Source: Arthrobacter agilis
GTDB taxonomy: Bacteria; Actinomycetota; Actinomycetes; Actinomycetales; Micrococcaceae
Direction of reading: 5' to 3'
DNA length: 64,000 nucleotides
Assembly: GCF_030816075.1 (NCBI RefSeq)
Contig: NZ_JAUSXO010000001.1
Location: forward strand, 2,604,001-2,668,000
Part shown: piece after piece, positions 8,616-16,799 of the stretch
Position numbering within the stretch: the first letter of the stretch is position 1
How the letters are laid out: each line of letters starts with the position of its first letter
Made by a program: the position numbers and the translations under genes
The notes under the pieces: generated by a model
Told to the model about the DNA's origin: nothing
What the model saw: the letters and a program-made list of their open reading frames with translations, nothing else
Databases searched by the model: none

Positions 8616-10430
8616 ATGGGCGTCACACCGATCAAGAAGCTCTCCCAGCCAGGGTCCTCCCTGGATGAGGCCCGCGCCGTCCTCGGCGACTGCGCGCGTG
8701 GGCTTGCGCAGTACCACCACCTTCTGGCGCGGGAGGACGCCCTTCAATTCGTGCTCGACGTGGAGCAGGTGTCGAAGGTCGTGGATCACCTGCAGATCCT
8801 CGCGGCGCGGATAGCGGATCATCATGGCCTCGCGTCGGATCCGGGCAGCTCCACCACAGCCGGTCCTGGAGAAGCGGCATCAGCGGTCCAGGGTCCCCTC
8901 TCCGACTCGTCCTCCGACGCCGGTCGCACGTCCAGGAACTGCGCGGAATTCCTGCGGGAAACGATCGACATCAGCCGCACCGAGGCGAAGCGGCGGCTCA
9001 GTCTGGCCGCGGTCGTGCTGCCGTCCCTGTCGCCGTCGGGGAACCCGCTCCCACCGCGGCTGGAGGCTCTGGGCGAGGCCGCGGGTTCGTTCGCCATCAG
9101 CGGGCGGGCGATGGCCGTCGTAGCCCAGGCCCTTGAGCGTGTGCAGTCCTTCGCGACGCGGGAGCAACTCGAGAACATGGAGCACCACCTGACCCGGCAG
9201 GCGATCGAGTCCGACGAGGACGTCCTGCGGGTGCTAGCCCGTCGCTGGGAATCGGTGCTCGATCAGGACGGTCAGGAGCCCACCGAGAAGGTGCTGCGGG
9301 CCCGGCAGGGTGTGTTCCTCAAGGGCCGTCGCCACGGCCTGCACGTCCTGGAGATCGGTGCGACGGATGAGCAGTTCGAGCAGCTCGCAACGGTCATGAA
9401 TGCGACTGCCAATCCGCGCGGATCCTCCGAGCAACCCGATCGACACGACCAACCGGACGACAGCGCGGCGTCCGGGCCCTGGGGGCCGGCGGCATCCGGG
9501 ACGCCAGACGATGCAGCGGCCGACGCCGGGGGCAGCGGCGTATCGGAGACTGCAGCCGAGGCGCCGATGCAGGCGGCCGGTCGGACGAGCATCGGCGCCT
9601 CGGGATGCACGCGAGGCACTCCCGCAGCCAGTGCTGATGTCACGTCAGATGCCGGTGCAGGCGCACCCACGACCAGTGCTGGTGCCACCTCAGCTCCCCG
9701 TTCGGGCGCACCCGACCCGGCAGGCCCGACCCGGGCCCAGCGTCTCCTCGAGGGCCTGGTCTCGGCCTGCAGGATCGCCCTGTCCACCACCGGTCTGCCC
9801 GCAACAGGCGGGCACCGCCCCCAGGTCATGGTGACCATCGACTACAAGGACCTCACCGGCGCGACAGAACACGCCGGCCACGCCGTCTTCGCCGAACAGA
9901 TCACCGCCAGCACCATCCGCAAACTCGCCTGCGACGCCGACCTCATCCCCCTGGTCCTGGGCGGCTCCGGCCAGGTCCTCGACGTCGGACGCGCCCAACG
10001 GCTCTTCCCACCCCACCTGCGCCGGGCACTCGTCGCCAGGGACAAGGGCTGCGCCTTCCCCGACTGCACCATCCCCGCCAGCTGGTGCGAAGCCCACCAC
10101 CTCACGCCGTGGTCCCACGGCGGCTCGACCAGCCTCGACAACGGGGTGCTGCTGTGCTCACGACACCACCACCTCATCCACCAGGGAACCTGGACCATCG
10201 AAACCCGCAACGGCATCCCCTGGTTCACCCCACCAGCCCACCGACGACGGACCAGAAATCCGCGAAGAAACGTGTACTGGCAGGCAGGGCGTGCGGTCCA
10301 CCACGAGCTCGCCAGTGCAACGGAGTGGATCCCTCTTCAGGAGAACCCTCCGACCGGCTGGGAACACGAGTCGCCTGAGACAGCCCGGCTGACCTGGGAC
10401 GAAGAGCCGGGGCTTGATGAGCAGGCCTGA
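8616..10430 (+). CDS. DUF222 domain HNH endonuclease (13E12-repeat type)
   Basis: 604 residues. N-terminal DUF222 helical domain (roughly 20-260), a long low-complexity Ala/Gly/Ser/Thr linker (about 270-375), then a conserved segment (QVMVTIDYKDL...) and a C-terminal HNH nuclease: DKGCAFPDC, CEAHHLTPW and NGVLLCSRHHHLIH carry the Cys/His zinc and catalytic residues. This family is abundant in Micrococcaceae and mycobacteria (13E12 family), with proposed links to mobile DNA or DNA damage. A perfect SOS box lies just upstream, supporting damage induction. A 29-bp tandem array follows the stop. Confidence 0.88.
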   Translation: MGVTPIKKLSQPGSSLDEARAVLGDCARGLAQYHHLLAREDALQFVLDVEQVSKVVDHLQILAARIADHHGLASDPGSSTTAGPGEAASAVQGPLSDSSSDAGRTSRNCAEFLRETIDISRTEAKRRLSLAAVVLPSLSPSGNPLPPRLEALGEAAGSFAISGRAMAVVAQALERVQSFATREQLENMEHHLTRQAIESDEDVLRVLARRWESVLDQDGQEPTEKVLRARQGVFLKGRRHGLHVLEIGATDEQFEQLATVMNATANPRGSSEQPDRHDQPDDSAASGPWGPAASGTPDDAAADAGGSGVSETAAEAPMQAAGRTSIGASGCTRGTPAASADVTSDAGAGAPTTSAGATSAPRSGAPDPAGPTRAQRLLEGLVSACRIALSTTGLPATGGHRPQVMVTIDYKDLTGATEHAGHAVFAEQITASTIRKLACDADLIPLVLGGSGQVLDVGRAQRLFPPHLRRALVARDKGCAFPDCTIPASWCEAHHLTPWSHGGSTSLDNGVLLCSRHHHLIHQGTWTIETRNGIPWFTPPAHRRRTRNPRRNVYWQAGRAVHHELASATEWIPLQENPPTGWEHESPETARLTWDEEPGLDEQA

Positions 10431-10462
10431 AACCCTGTGCTGGAACCGGAGCCTGGAAACCC

Positions 10463-10630
10463 GGCCTTAGTGGCGCGGCGCTTCAGAGCCAGGCCTTGGT
10501 GACGCGGCGCTTCAGAGCCAGGCCTTGGTGACGCGGCGTCTCAGAGCCAGGCCTTGGTGACGCGGCGCTTCAGAGCCAGGCCTTGGTGACGCGGGGCCCC
10601 AGAACCGGCCACGGTGACGCGGGTCGCCCA
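10463..10630. repeat. 29-bp tandem repeat array, about six copies, after the DUF222-HNH gene
   Basis: Units start at 10463, 10492, 10521, 10550, 10579 and 10607, beginning GGCCTTGGTGACGCGGCGC. The middle copies are identical or differ at one or two bases; the ends are degenerate. No spacers separate units. The array sits between convergent genes (DUF222-HNH and fluC). The unit resembles the gene's own end (GAGCAGGCCTGA against GAGCCAGGCCTTGGTGA). Confidence 0.85.
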
Positions 10631-10673
10631 CCTCGAACGGTGTCATCCGCCCGCGGTACCGCACCGCCGACTT

Positions 10674-11081
10674 TCACAGCCCGCCCATCCGCGCCGCGAC
10701 GAACCCGATCACCAGACCGAGACCCGCGGCGGCCAGAGCCGCCAGCGCTGTTCCGACCCCCGAAAGCAGTGCTGCCCGGGTCTGACCGGCCTGGATCAGG
10801 CGTACGGTCTCACTGCTCGCCGTACTGAACGTCGTGTACCCGCCGAGGAAACCCGTCCCGCCGACGAGCAGCCACGAGGAAGGCAGCGCCACGGCGAGGA
10901 CCAGCCCGGTCAGGACCCCGAGCACCAGCGAGCCACTGATGTTGACCGCCATCGTGCCGATCGGCACTACGCCCCGGATCGGCGAGATGAAGCCGTCGAG
11001 CATGAAACGTGCAACGGCCCCCAACCCACCGGCGATGCCGAGCATCAGCACGACAGACAGGCTCATGACGGAGGCGCTCAT
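10674..11081 (-). CDS. fluC: Fluoride channel subunit FluC/CrcB (distal copy)
   Basis: 135-residue four-helix fluoride exporter subunit; functional channels are antiparallel dimers. Seen: GGLGAVARF at the N-terminus, the polar Asn in MAVNISGSL, and the pore segment GGYTTFSTASS, in which the usual second phenylalanine of TTFSTF is alanine. The start ATG overlaps the stop of a 43-codon mini-ORF (ATGA) and is preceded by AGGAG, which supports this start. The frame is also open further upstream, but that part is repeat sequence. Probably works as a heterodimer with the upstream subunit. Confidence 0.88.
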   Translation of the reverse strand: MSASVMSLSVVLMLGIAGGLGAVARFMLDGFISPIRGVVPIGTMAVNISGSLVLGVLTGLVLAVALPSSWLLVGGTGFLGGYTTFSTASSETVRLIQAGQTRAALLSGVGTALAALAAAGLGLVIGFVAARMGGL

Positions 11082-11209
11082 GGCGTGGCTCCTGAGGGCG
11101 CTCCGGGTCCGCTGCCTGAGCCACCGCTCGGGCCATCGCTCGGGCCATCGCTCGGGCCACGGCGAACGAACCGGACCACTGTGGCCACCGGCACCACCGA
11201 CCCGTTCAT
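11078..11209 (-). CDS. 43-residue mini-ORF bridging the two fluC genes
   Basis: Begins with ATG overlapping the stop of the proximal fluC (ATGA) and ends with TGA overlapping the ATG of the distal fluC (ATGA). AGGAG precedes both starts at the same distance. Its C-terminal half (GPSDG repeats, then GPGAPSGATP) is a copy of the proximal FluC tail (SDGSGRGPGAPSGATS), so it arose by an in-frame duplication of about 128 bases covering that gene's end, stop and following start signal. It probably preserves translational coupling rather than making a functional peptide. Confidence 0.55.
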   Translation of the reverse strand: MNGSVVPVATVVRFVRRGPSDGPSDGPSGGSGSGPGAPSGATP

Positions 11210-11280
11210 GATGTGGCTCCTGACGGCGCTCCCGGACCGCGGCCTGAGCCATCGCTCGGGCTATCCCTCGGGCCACCGTG
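11082..11280 (-). repeat. Duplicated fluC 3' end with 12-bp subrepeats
   Basis: The segment around 11209-11265 (fluC tail and stop) is repeated at 11080-11137. Within the second copy the 12-mer CGCTCGGGCCAT is reiterated about three times (11126-11160), lengthening the copy in multiples of three so the mini-ORF stays open. Confidence 0.7.
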
Positions 11281-11718
11281 GACACGAGCACCGACGGCAA
11301 GGCCGGCTGCCGCCGCCGCAAGCCCGACAATCACCGACACGGAGAGGTAGGCGAGACCCTCCATCACCCGGCCTGAGCCGAGGAGCAGGGCGGAGTCGAC
11401 GGCGAGCGCACTGTACGTGGTGAAGCCGCCGAGGAAACCCGTGCCGAAGAGCAGGCGGAGAGCCCGACGTCGCCCTTCGTCGGGGCCATGTCGTGCCAGG
11501 GCCCCGAGCAGCAGTCCGAGAGCGAAGGCCCCCACGATGTTGATCAGGAAGATCCCCAACGGTAGGCCCGCAGGAGCCGGAAGAACCCCGGCGAGACCGA
11601 AGCGGGACAGCGTTCCACCCATCCCACCCAGGAATACCAGCAGGAGGTAGGAGGGCCTGAGATGAGGCGGTCGTCCGCGGCCGTCGGAACGTCGTCGCGC
11701 CGGTGGATCAGGCGACAT
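11206..11718 (-). CDS. fluC: Fluoride channel subunit FluC/CrcB (proximal copy)
   Basis: 170-residue FluC with an N-terminal charged extension (about 22 residues) and a C-terminal Pro/Gly/Ser tail. Helix motifs: GGMGGTLSRFGLAG, the Asn in FLINIVGAF, and the pore segment GGFTTYSALAV. Both canonical phenylalanines of TTFSTF are replaced here (Tyr and Leu), while the neighbouring subunit keeps one; Gram-positive bacteria often use such divergent pairs. It overlaps the dienelactone hydrolase stop by 11 bases upstream, so it probably belongs to the DUF1801-hydrolase transcript. Confidence 0.87.
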   Translation of the reverse strand: MSPDPPARRRSDGRGRPPHLRPSYLLLVFLGGMGGTLSRFGLAGVLPAPAGLPLGIFLINIVGAFALGLLLGALARHGPDEGRRRALRLLFGTGFLGGFTTYSALAVDSALLLGSGRVMEGLAYLSVSVIVGLAAAAAGLAVGARVHGGPRDSPSDGSGRGPGAPSGATS

Positions 11719-12454
11719 GCCGCGTGAGGAACTCCAGGGTCAGGTTCCAGGCATCTTCGGCCGGGCCGGGCCGGTACGCGAAGCGATTCGTGTCGTTGAA
11801 GAACGCGTGGCCGGCATCCGGATAGATCTTCGCCGTGAAGTCGACACCTGCACCACCCATCGCGCTCTCGAGTGCCGGCAGTTCGGCGATGAGGGCGTCG
11901 TCGTCCTGGCCGTAGAAGGCCAGGACGGGCGCCTTGATGCCTGCCAGTTCGTCGTCCGAGAACGAGGCATGGCCGTAGAAGGAAACACACGCCAGCAGAC
12001 GCGGCTCGTGGATGGCGAGGGAGAAGCTGTAGGTTCCGCCGAAGCAGAATCCGGTGACCCCCACGCGTCCTGCGACGTCGGCATCGTCGTACAGGAACGC
12101 GAAACACGCCTGGACCCGCTGGGTGGTGAGCGAACCGAACTCGGGGTTCCGTAGGGGCGCCAGGAGTGCCCGGAGCTTCGGCTGTGCCTCGTTACGCGCT
12201 GCTTCATCCGGATTGGCGATGGCCTCGCCGATGCCGGCGGTGTTCTCCTCGGTGATGCCCTGGTCAGCGAGGAGATCCGGTGCGACGACGACATAGCCTT
12301 CCCGAGCGAAACGGTCCGCGACATCACGAGTGTGGCCCACGAGCCCCCACACCTCGTGGATGAGGACGAGTCCACCCTTCACCGGTCCTTCGGGGCGCGC
12401 CACATAGGCAGAGAGGGTGCCCGCGGGCGTGACGATGTCCTCGAACGAGCTCAT
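11708..12454 (-). CDS. Dienelactone hydrolase family protein
   Basis: 248-residue alpha/beta hydrolase. The nucleophile elbow GFCFGGTYS holds cysteine in place of serine, as in dienelactone hydrolases; the acid is in FYGQDDD and the histidine in DAGHAFFN. The early block LVLIHEVWGL is typical of the family. Start ATG 12454 overlaps the stop of the DUF1801 gene (ATGA), and its own end overlaps the start of fluC. Substrate (a lactone or ester) is unknown; no chlorocatechol genes are nearby. Confidence 0.88.
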   Translation of the reverse strand: MSSFEDIVTPAGTLSAYVARPEGPVKGGLVLIHEVWGLVGHTRDVADRFAREGYVVVAPDLLADQGITEENTAGIGEAIANPDEAARNEAQPKLRALLAPLRNPEFGSLTTQRVQACFAFLYDDADVAGRVGVTGFCFGGTYSFSLAIHEPRLLACVSFYGHASFSDDELAGIKAPVLAFYGQDDDALIAELPALESAMGGAGVDFTAKIYPDAGHAFFNDTNRFAYRPGPAEDAWNLTLEFLTRHVA

Positions 12455-12858
12455 TCGCCTAGGCTTGCACGCTTCTTGATGCTGCGCCAACCACCGTCAC
12501 GGTTGTCAGCGATGATCGCCCTGAAGATCTCTCGCAGCGCGTCCTCGTCGAACGGTCCACCTTCGTGGAGGGCGACCGTCCGTCCTGTGGAGTTGGTGGC
12601 GCCGCCCGTGATGATCCCGTGGGGATCGGGCGCCAGCCCGCCGTCGTACAGGAACACGTTGACGTGGTCCTTGGCGGCCAGCAACGCACAGACGTTCCCG
12701 TCGAGCACGAAGTAGGGCTGCCTCGTGCGCTTGATCGTTTCCTGCACCTCAGGATCCGCCTCGTGCACGAGCCGGCGCACGCTGCGGCAGATGGCCTGCT
12801 GCCACGGCGGCAGCTTTGCGATGTAGTCGTCGACCCGGGTGTCGGGCTCTCCTGCCAT
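12451..12858 (-). CDS. DUF1801 domain protein
   Basis: 135 residues with the DUF1801 (YdhG-like) fold: an N-terminal helical part (DDYIAKLPPWQQAICRSVRRLVHEADP) followed by a beta-rich domain (IKRTRQPYFVLDGNVCALLAAKDHVNVFLYDGG). Function of the family is unclear. First gene of a DUF1801-hydrolase-fluC-fluC transcription unit with overlapping ends. ATG 12858 was chosen at the first conserved residues; no good ribosome-binding site is visible, and an ATG 16 codons upstream exists. Confidence 0.8.
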   Translation of the reverse strand: MAGEPDTRVDDYIAKLPPWQQAICRSVRRLVHEADPEVQETIKRTRQPYFVLDGNVCALLAAKDHVNVFLYDGGLAPDPHGIITGGATNSTGRTVALHEGGPFDEDALREIFRAIIADNRDGGWRSIKKRASLGE

Positions 12859-13209
12859 GGGACCAGTGTGCCAGCGGCCGACGGGAGCCGGAAGGGCGCC
12901 CAGCAACGGCCGAAAGAATCAAAGGCAGGCGCTCGGGTTCCAGGCAGGTTCCCTCCGAGACTTGACCGTCCGCCCTCGCAGGTACTCTCCGATCCGCCGA
13001 TCCGCCGATCCGTCGGTCAGCCGGTCGCGATCCGTGACACCGGAAGGATCGGCCGGAAGAACAATCGTGGATGCAGCTCACGGGCGTGAACCTGTGACGG
13101 GCGAAGCCTGTCGCATCGGCCGAGCGGCTTGCCTGAGGGTGCAGGTCGCGAGCAATGCCGGCTTCCCCGGGTCGAGCCCCCTCCACCCATTTCCACTACT
13201 GTTGCCCGG
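12859..13209. other. Intergenic region between divergent DUF1801 and GNAT genes
   Basis: About 350 bases with no convincing gene. It contains a short GATCCGCC iteration (about 12990-13015). A TTGACC at about 12962 is a possible -35 element, but I cannot pair it with a good -10. Confidence 0.5.
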
Positions 13210-13746
13210 GTGTCTCCTCCCACCCTGCCGGCCTCGGTCCGCATGCGCTTGCTCACGTCGGACGATGCCGCCGCTCTCGCCCGGGCCTACCGTGACAACC
13301 GCGACCACTTGGCGCCCTGGGAGCCGTCCCGCGACGACGCCTTCTTCACCACCGCAGGCCAGGCTGAACAGATCGCGGGCAGCCTCGTGGGGCTGAGGGC
13401 GGGCACCGATGTCCCATGGGTCCTGACGGCGGGCGATCGCATCGTCGGCACCATCACCCTGACCGGTATCGTCCGGGGCCCCTTCCTCAATGCGCACATC
13501 GGCTACTGGGTGGACTCCGGCCTCCAGGGGCGCGGCGTGTGTTCGGCTGCACTCGGAGCGGCGATCGGGTACGCACGGGAGGATCTGGGACTGCACCGGG
13601 TCCAGGCGTCCGTCCTGCCGCAGAATGAACCGTCGAGGGCTGTCCTGGCCCGTACCGGATTCACGCTCATCGGTCTGGCGTCGTCCTATCTCCGGATCGC
13701 GGGCTCCTGGCAGGACCACCTGCTCTATCAGCGCATCCTGACCTGA
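13210..13746 (+). CDS. GNAT family N-acetyltransferase (RimJ/RimL-like)
   Basis: 178-residue acetyltransferase. The acetyl-CoA loop is seen as IGYWVDSGLQGRGVCSAALGA, followed by the C-terminal HRVQASVLPQNEPSRAVLARTGF block typical of the RimJ/RimL branch that modifies ribosomal protein N-termini or related substrates. GTG 13210 is my preferred start because conservation begins soon after; no Shine-Dalgarno is evident and TACTGT lies a few bases upstream, so a leaderless transcript is possible. Its last bases and stop recur in the repeats that follow. Confidence 0.83.
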   Translation: MSPPTLPASVRMRLLTSDDAAALARAYRDNRDHLAPWEPSRDDAFFTTAGQAEQIAGSLVGLRAGTDVPWVLTAGDRIVGTITLTGIVRGPFLNAHIGYWVDSGLQGRGVCSAALGAAIGYAREDLGLHRVQASVLPQNEPSRAVLARTGFTLIGLASSYLRIAGSWQDHLLYQRILT

Positions 13747-13970
13747 CCCGGGCCGACCCGACCCGGACCTGACCCGGGCTGACCTGACCCGGGGTGGGCT
13801 GGGCCGGCACGTCTGACCCGATTCGAGCCTTGCCTACCTGAGCTGACCGACCCGATTCGAGACTGACACATCTGGGCCGACCGGCTGCCCCGCCCGATCC
13901 GTCCGGCACGTCCGACCCGGTTCGAGCCCGGCCTACCTGAGCCGACCGCCAGCCCCGGCCCGTACGCCGG
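13740..13970. repeat. Degenerate repeats after the GNAT gene, including stop-spanning copies
   Basis: GACCTGACCCGGG, which contains the gene's TGA, occurs at 13740-13752, 13766-13778 and 13781-13793. A longer diverged repeat follows: the block CGGCACGTCTGACCCGATTC...CTACCTGAGCTGACCG near 13806 returns with changes near 13903. No open frame of interest. Confidence 0.75.
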
Positions 13971-14151
13971 GAAGGGTGATGCGCCGTGGTGATCTGCTGA
14001 GGTACGACTCGCCAGGATCACCACCCACCCCCACCGAGGCAGGACAGCGGTTCCGTCCTGACGGGATGACACAGCCGCGCGGGTGCAGCGCACGGCACTG
14101 CGGGGAGTACTATCGGTGCCACCACAATCAGTCAACGACGACGGACGTGTG

Positions 14152-14508
14152 ATGATCACCAAATTCCTTGCTCTCCTCGGCACCCTCAGCCTCTCCCTCG
14201 GAATACTCGCCCTGTTCGCCGGTGTCCGGGGCTATCCCCTCCTCCTGATCGCCGCCGGCGGGATCGTGCTCGCCCTGCCGTGCGTCCATCGCAGTGGCGG
14301 GAAGTCCCTCTCCCGGCACCCGGGCGACAACGGACACGTCGAATTCTCGATGCCTCCCGTCGGCTCGTGCCCGCCGGAGCGGCTGCGCGAGGCCCGTTTG
14401 CTGGCGGCTCGCGTGGTCGAATCGACGAGCCCACCGGGGTCACCTGAGTCACCTGAGTCACCGGACGTTCAGGAAGCGCCCAGAGCGCCGCACCAGCAGA
14501 AACGATGA
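14152..14508 (+). CDS. Small membrane protein of unknown function
   Basis: 118 residues. Two adjacent hydrophobic segments near the N-terminus (FLALLGTLSLSLGILALFAGV and YPLLLIAAGGIVLALPCV) form a probable hairpin, followed by a polar cytoplasmic tail with a short helical segment (PERLREARLLAARVVES) and a Ser/Pro/Glu-rich end. ATG 14152 directly follows a GTG at 14149 that could also initiate. The next gene begins 31 bases downstream. Family unknown. Confidence 0.6.
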   Translation: MITKFLALLGTLSLSLGILALFAGVRGYPLLLIAAGGIVLALPCVHRSGGKSLSRHPGDNGHVEFSMPPVGSCPPERLREARLLAARVVESTSPPGSPESPESPDVQEAPRAPHQQKR

Positions 14509-14539
14509 CAGGCAGGACCCTTTCCTGTTGAGTGGGTGC

Positions 14540-15532
14540 ATGAGTCGCATCCTGATCCTCGGTGGCACTGCATGGCTCGGCCGTGAGCTCGCCGCCCACT
14601 TCGTCGCAGATGCTCACGACGTCACCTGCCTGGCCCGGGGTACCTCAGGGCCGCCACCACCGGGAGCCCGTCTCATCGCCGTCGACCGCTCGGCATCCGG
14701 CGCCTACGACGACGTCCTCGGCACCGACTGGGACGAGGTCATCGAGATCTCGTGGAACATCGACCATGTCAGCGGGGCGCTCGAAGCCCTCGCGGAGAGG
14801 GCCGCCCACTGGACGCTGATCTCCTCCTGTTCCGCGTACGCCTCCAACGCCGAACCGGGGGCGGACGAGTCGGCAGGCCTGGTAGACGCGACGGCGGAGG
14901 GTGCGGACGACTACGCCACAGCCAAGGTGCTCTGCGAGCAGGCGTCCGTTGCGGCGCTCGCGGACCGTCTCCTCACCGTCCGCGCCGGCCTGATCGCCGG
15001 GCCGGGAGACCGTAGTGACCGGTTCGGCTACTGGGTCTCGCGCTGCGCCCTCGCTGCCCGGAAGGACGTGCTCGCACCCACTCTCGCGGACCGTTACGTC
15101 CAGATCATCGACGTACGGGACCTCGCGGCCTGGGTCGTCACCGCGGGGCTTTCGGGAACCGTCGGAGCCGTCAACGCTGTCGGCGACATCCACACCTTCG
15201 GTGATGTCCTCACGCAGGCACGGTCGGTTGCGGGGCACTCGGGTGACGTGGTGGAGGCCGAAGCGGAGTGGCTCGTGGCACAGGGCGTGGCCTACTGGGC
15301 GGGCCCGAGATCGCTCCCGCTGTGGCTCCCGGAGGACTTCGCGGGCTTCAGCCGACGCAGCAACGCCGCCTTCCGCGCGGCCGGCGGCAAGCTCAGGGAC
15401 CTCCACGGGACGCTGCAGGACACGCTCGACGACGAACGTGGCCGCGGTCTCGAGCGAGACCGGAGGGCGGGTCTGACACGGACTGAGGAACTGGAACTGC
15501 TCACCGCGCTCCAGGAACGCACCGTCGTGTGA
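14540..15532 (+). CDS. NAD-dependent epimerase/dehydratase family protein
   Basis: 330-residue extended short-chain dehydrogenase. The Rossmann motif ILILGGTAWLGRELA is at the very N-terminus. SSCSAY aligns with the catalytic serine region, and the Tyr-Lys pair is in YATAKVLCEQ (YxxxK). A C-terminal substrate domain follows. The substrate is not predictable. No strong ribosome-binding site precedes ATG 14540, but the glycine motif starts right after, so it is the only sensible start. Confidence 0.85.
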   Translation: MSRILILGGTAWLGRELAAHFVADAHDVTCLARGTSGPPPPGARLIAVDRSASGAYDDVLGTDWDEVIEISWNIDHVSGALEALAERAAHWTLISSCSAYASNAEPGADESAGLVDATAEGADDYATAKVLCEQASVAALADRLLTVRAGLIAGPGDRSDRFGYWVSRCALAARKDVLAPTLADRYVQIIDVRDLAAWVVTAGLSGTVGAVNAVGDIHTFGDVLTQARSVAGHSGDVVEAEAEWLVAQGVAYWAGPRSLPLWLPEDFAGFSRRSNAAFRAAGGKLRDLHGTLQDTLDDERGRGLERDRRAGLTRTEELELLTALQERTVV

Positions 15533-15575
15533 CGAGCCTGTGCGCCGCCATGCCGCCGGCACCGGTTCGCGTTCC

Positions 15576-16043
15576 TCAGACCAGTACATGCAGCAGAAGG
15601 AGCGCACCACCGAGCGCCGACACGACGGCGCGGGCCAGGTTCAGCCTCTCCCAGGGCCCGGCGAATGCGGCCCAGGCGGCCTCGTCGTCCGCGCGGGCCG
15701 ATCCGCCGGCCTCCGCAGCACGGTCGAGTCCGTCGTTCAATGGGACATTGCCGAACACTGTGATGGCGACGCCCGCCAGGTAGCCCGCGGCTCCCACGCC
15801 CGCCAGTAGCTCACGGCCGAGGAGGCTGATCACCAGCACCACGACGCTCAGCACCGCCGTACCGAAGAAGAGGATCATGAAGGGCGGGCGTACCGCCCAG
15901 CGGTTGACCGCACGCATGGCCGCCACCCCGGTCCGTGCGTCCGGACGAAGGGCGGGCATCACCATCGCGGCGAAGGCGAAGTAGACGCCGGCCGTCAGGA
16001 GGCTCCCCGCCGCGGCGACCGCTGCGCTGATCGTGTCCCACAT
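15576..16043 (-). CDS. DUF1772 (anthrone oxygenase-like) membrane protein
   Basis: 155 residues with four hydrophobic segments (ISAAVAAAGSLLTAGVYFAFAA, FMILFFGTAVLSVVVLVISLL, LLAGVGAAGYLAGVAITVFG, AVVSALGGALLLLHVLV). NVPLNDGLD between the third and fourth segments is the signature of DUF1772. The family includes anthrone oxygenases, but most bacterial members are uncharacterised. Transcribed alone and convergent with the epimerase. Confidence 0.83.
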   Translation of the reverse strand: MWDTISAAVAAAGSLLTAGVYFAFAAMVMPALRPDARTGVAAMRAVNRWAVRPPFMILFFGTAVLSVVVLVISLLGRELLAGVGAAGYLAGVAITVFGNVPLNDGLDRAAEAGGSARADDEAAWAAFAGPWERLNLARAVVSALGGALLLLHVLV

Positions 16044-16178
16044 GGCTCTTCCCCCGTCGTCGGCGGTGCGACTGACACGACACTACCGCCGGACGGATCC
16101 GCTGCACCGCACCTGCAGGGAACGGGGCACCGCAGCGACCCGTTGAAAAAAGGACCACCTCCACGAAAGGTCCATCCC

Positions 16179-16781
16179 GTGCGCATCCTGCTGACCGGCA
16201 TCGACGGTGCCGGCAAGAGCACGGCAGCCCATGATCTCGCCCTGGCCATCCATGCGCGGGGCGGCACCGCACTCGTGCTGAAGAACCCGGCCGGGCGGCG
16301 CACCATGGCCGGCTGGTGGGACGCCGTCGGGTGGACGCCCGGACCCCGGCTGCAGGACTTCCTGGAGACCACCACCCGCGTGGTCAGGGTGCTCCTGAAC
16401 GAGGTACAGCTGTCCCGGTTCGACGGCGTCGCCATCCTCGACCGCGGACTCGACTGCCAGCTCGCCCTCCGTGAGGCACGCGGTCTTCCGCGGGGTGTGA
16501 TCATCCCGTGGCTTCAGCGCGCCATGCCCGCTCCCGACGTCGTCGCGCACTTCGAACTGCCTGCCGAGATCGCCGTCGAGCGGGTAAACCGACGGGGCAC
16601 GGACCGCGAGACCCCGTCGGGTCTCGACTCGCTGCAGCAGGCGTACCGGCGCCTGGAGACCTATCCGGCGTCCTACATCGTGCAGGCCGCCGACTCGCGC
16701 GAGGCGATCACCGCGGAACTGCTCGCCCTGGCAGCGCGGGACGCCGACACCGGCCAGGACCGCCCGCTCGCTCGCCTCTGA
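16179..16781 (+). CDS. Thymidylate-kinase-like P-loop protein
   Basis: 200-residue nucleoside-monophosphate-kinase-type protein. The P-loop is GIDGAGKSTAA right after the start, VAILDRGLD resembles the DR motif of dTMP kinases, and an Arg-rich lid-like segment (VNRRGTDRETP) follows. The N-terminal basic stretch of a longer reading is out of family, and AAAGG lies eight bases before GTG 16179, so I use that start. It is probably not the housekeeping tmk, given its divergent sequence and isolated position. Substrate uncertain. Confidence 0.8.
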   Translation: MRILLTGIDGAGKSTAAHDLALAIHARGGTALVLKNPAGRRTMAGWWDAVGWTPGPRLQDFLETTTRVVRVLLNEVQLSRFDGVAILDRGLDCQLALREARGLPRGVIIPWLQRAMPAPDVVAHFELPAEIAVERVNRRGTDRETPSGLDSLQQAYRRLETYPASYIVQAADSREAITAELLALAARDADTGQDRPLARL

Positions 16782-16799
16782 CCTGCGACACCACGGCCA

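Noticed and set aside
10674..11330. A longer distal FluC with a 83-residue N-terminal extension
   Set aside because: The extra part is the duplicated fluC tail read in another frame; ATG 11081 has AGGAG and an ATGA overlap with the mini-ORF.
10631..12860. Fluoride riboswitch ahead of the fluC genes
   Set aside because: I looked for a crcB-type leader before the unit and saw none; the fluC genes are downstream members of a DUF1801-hydrolase transcript.
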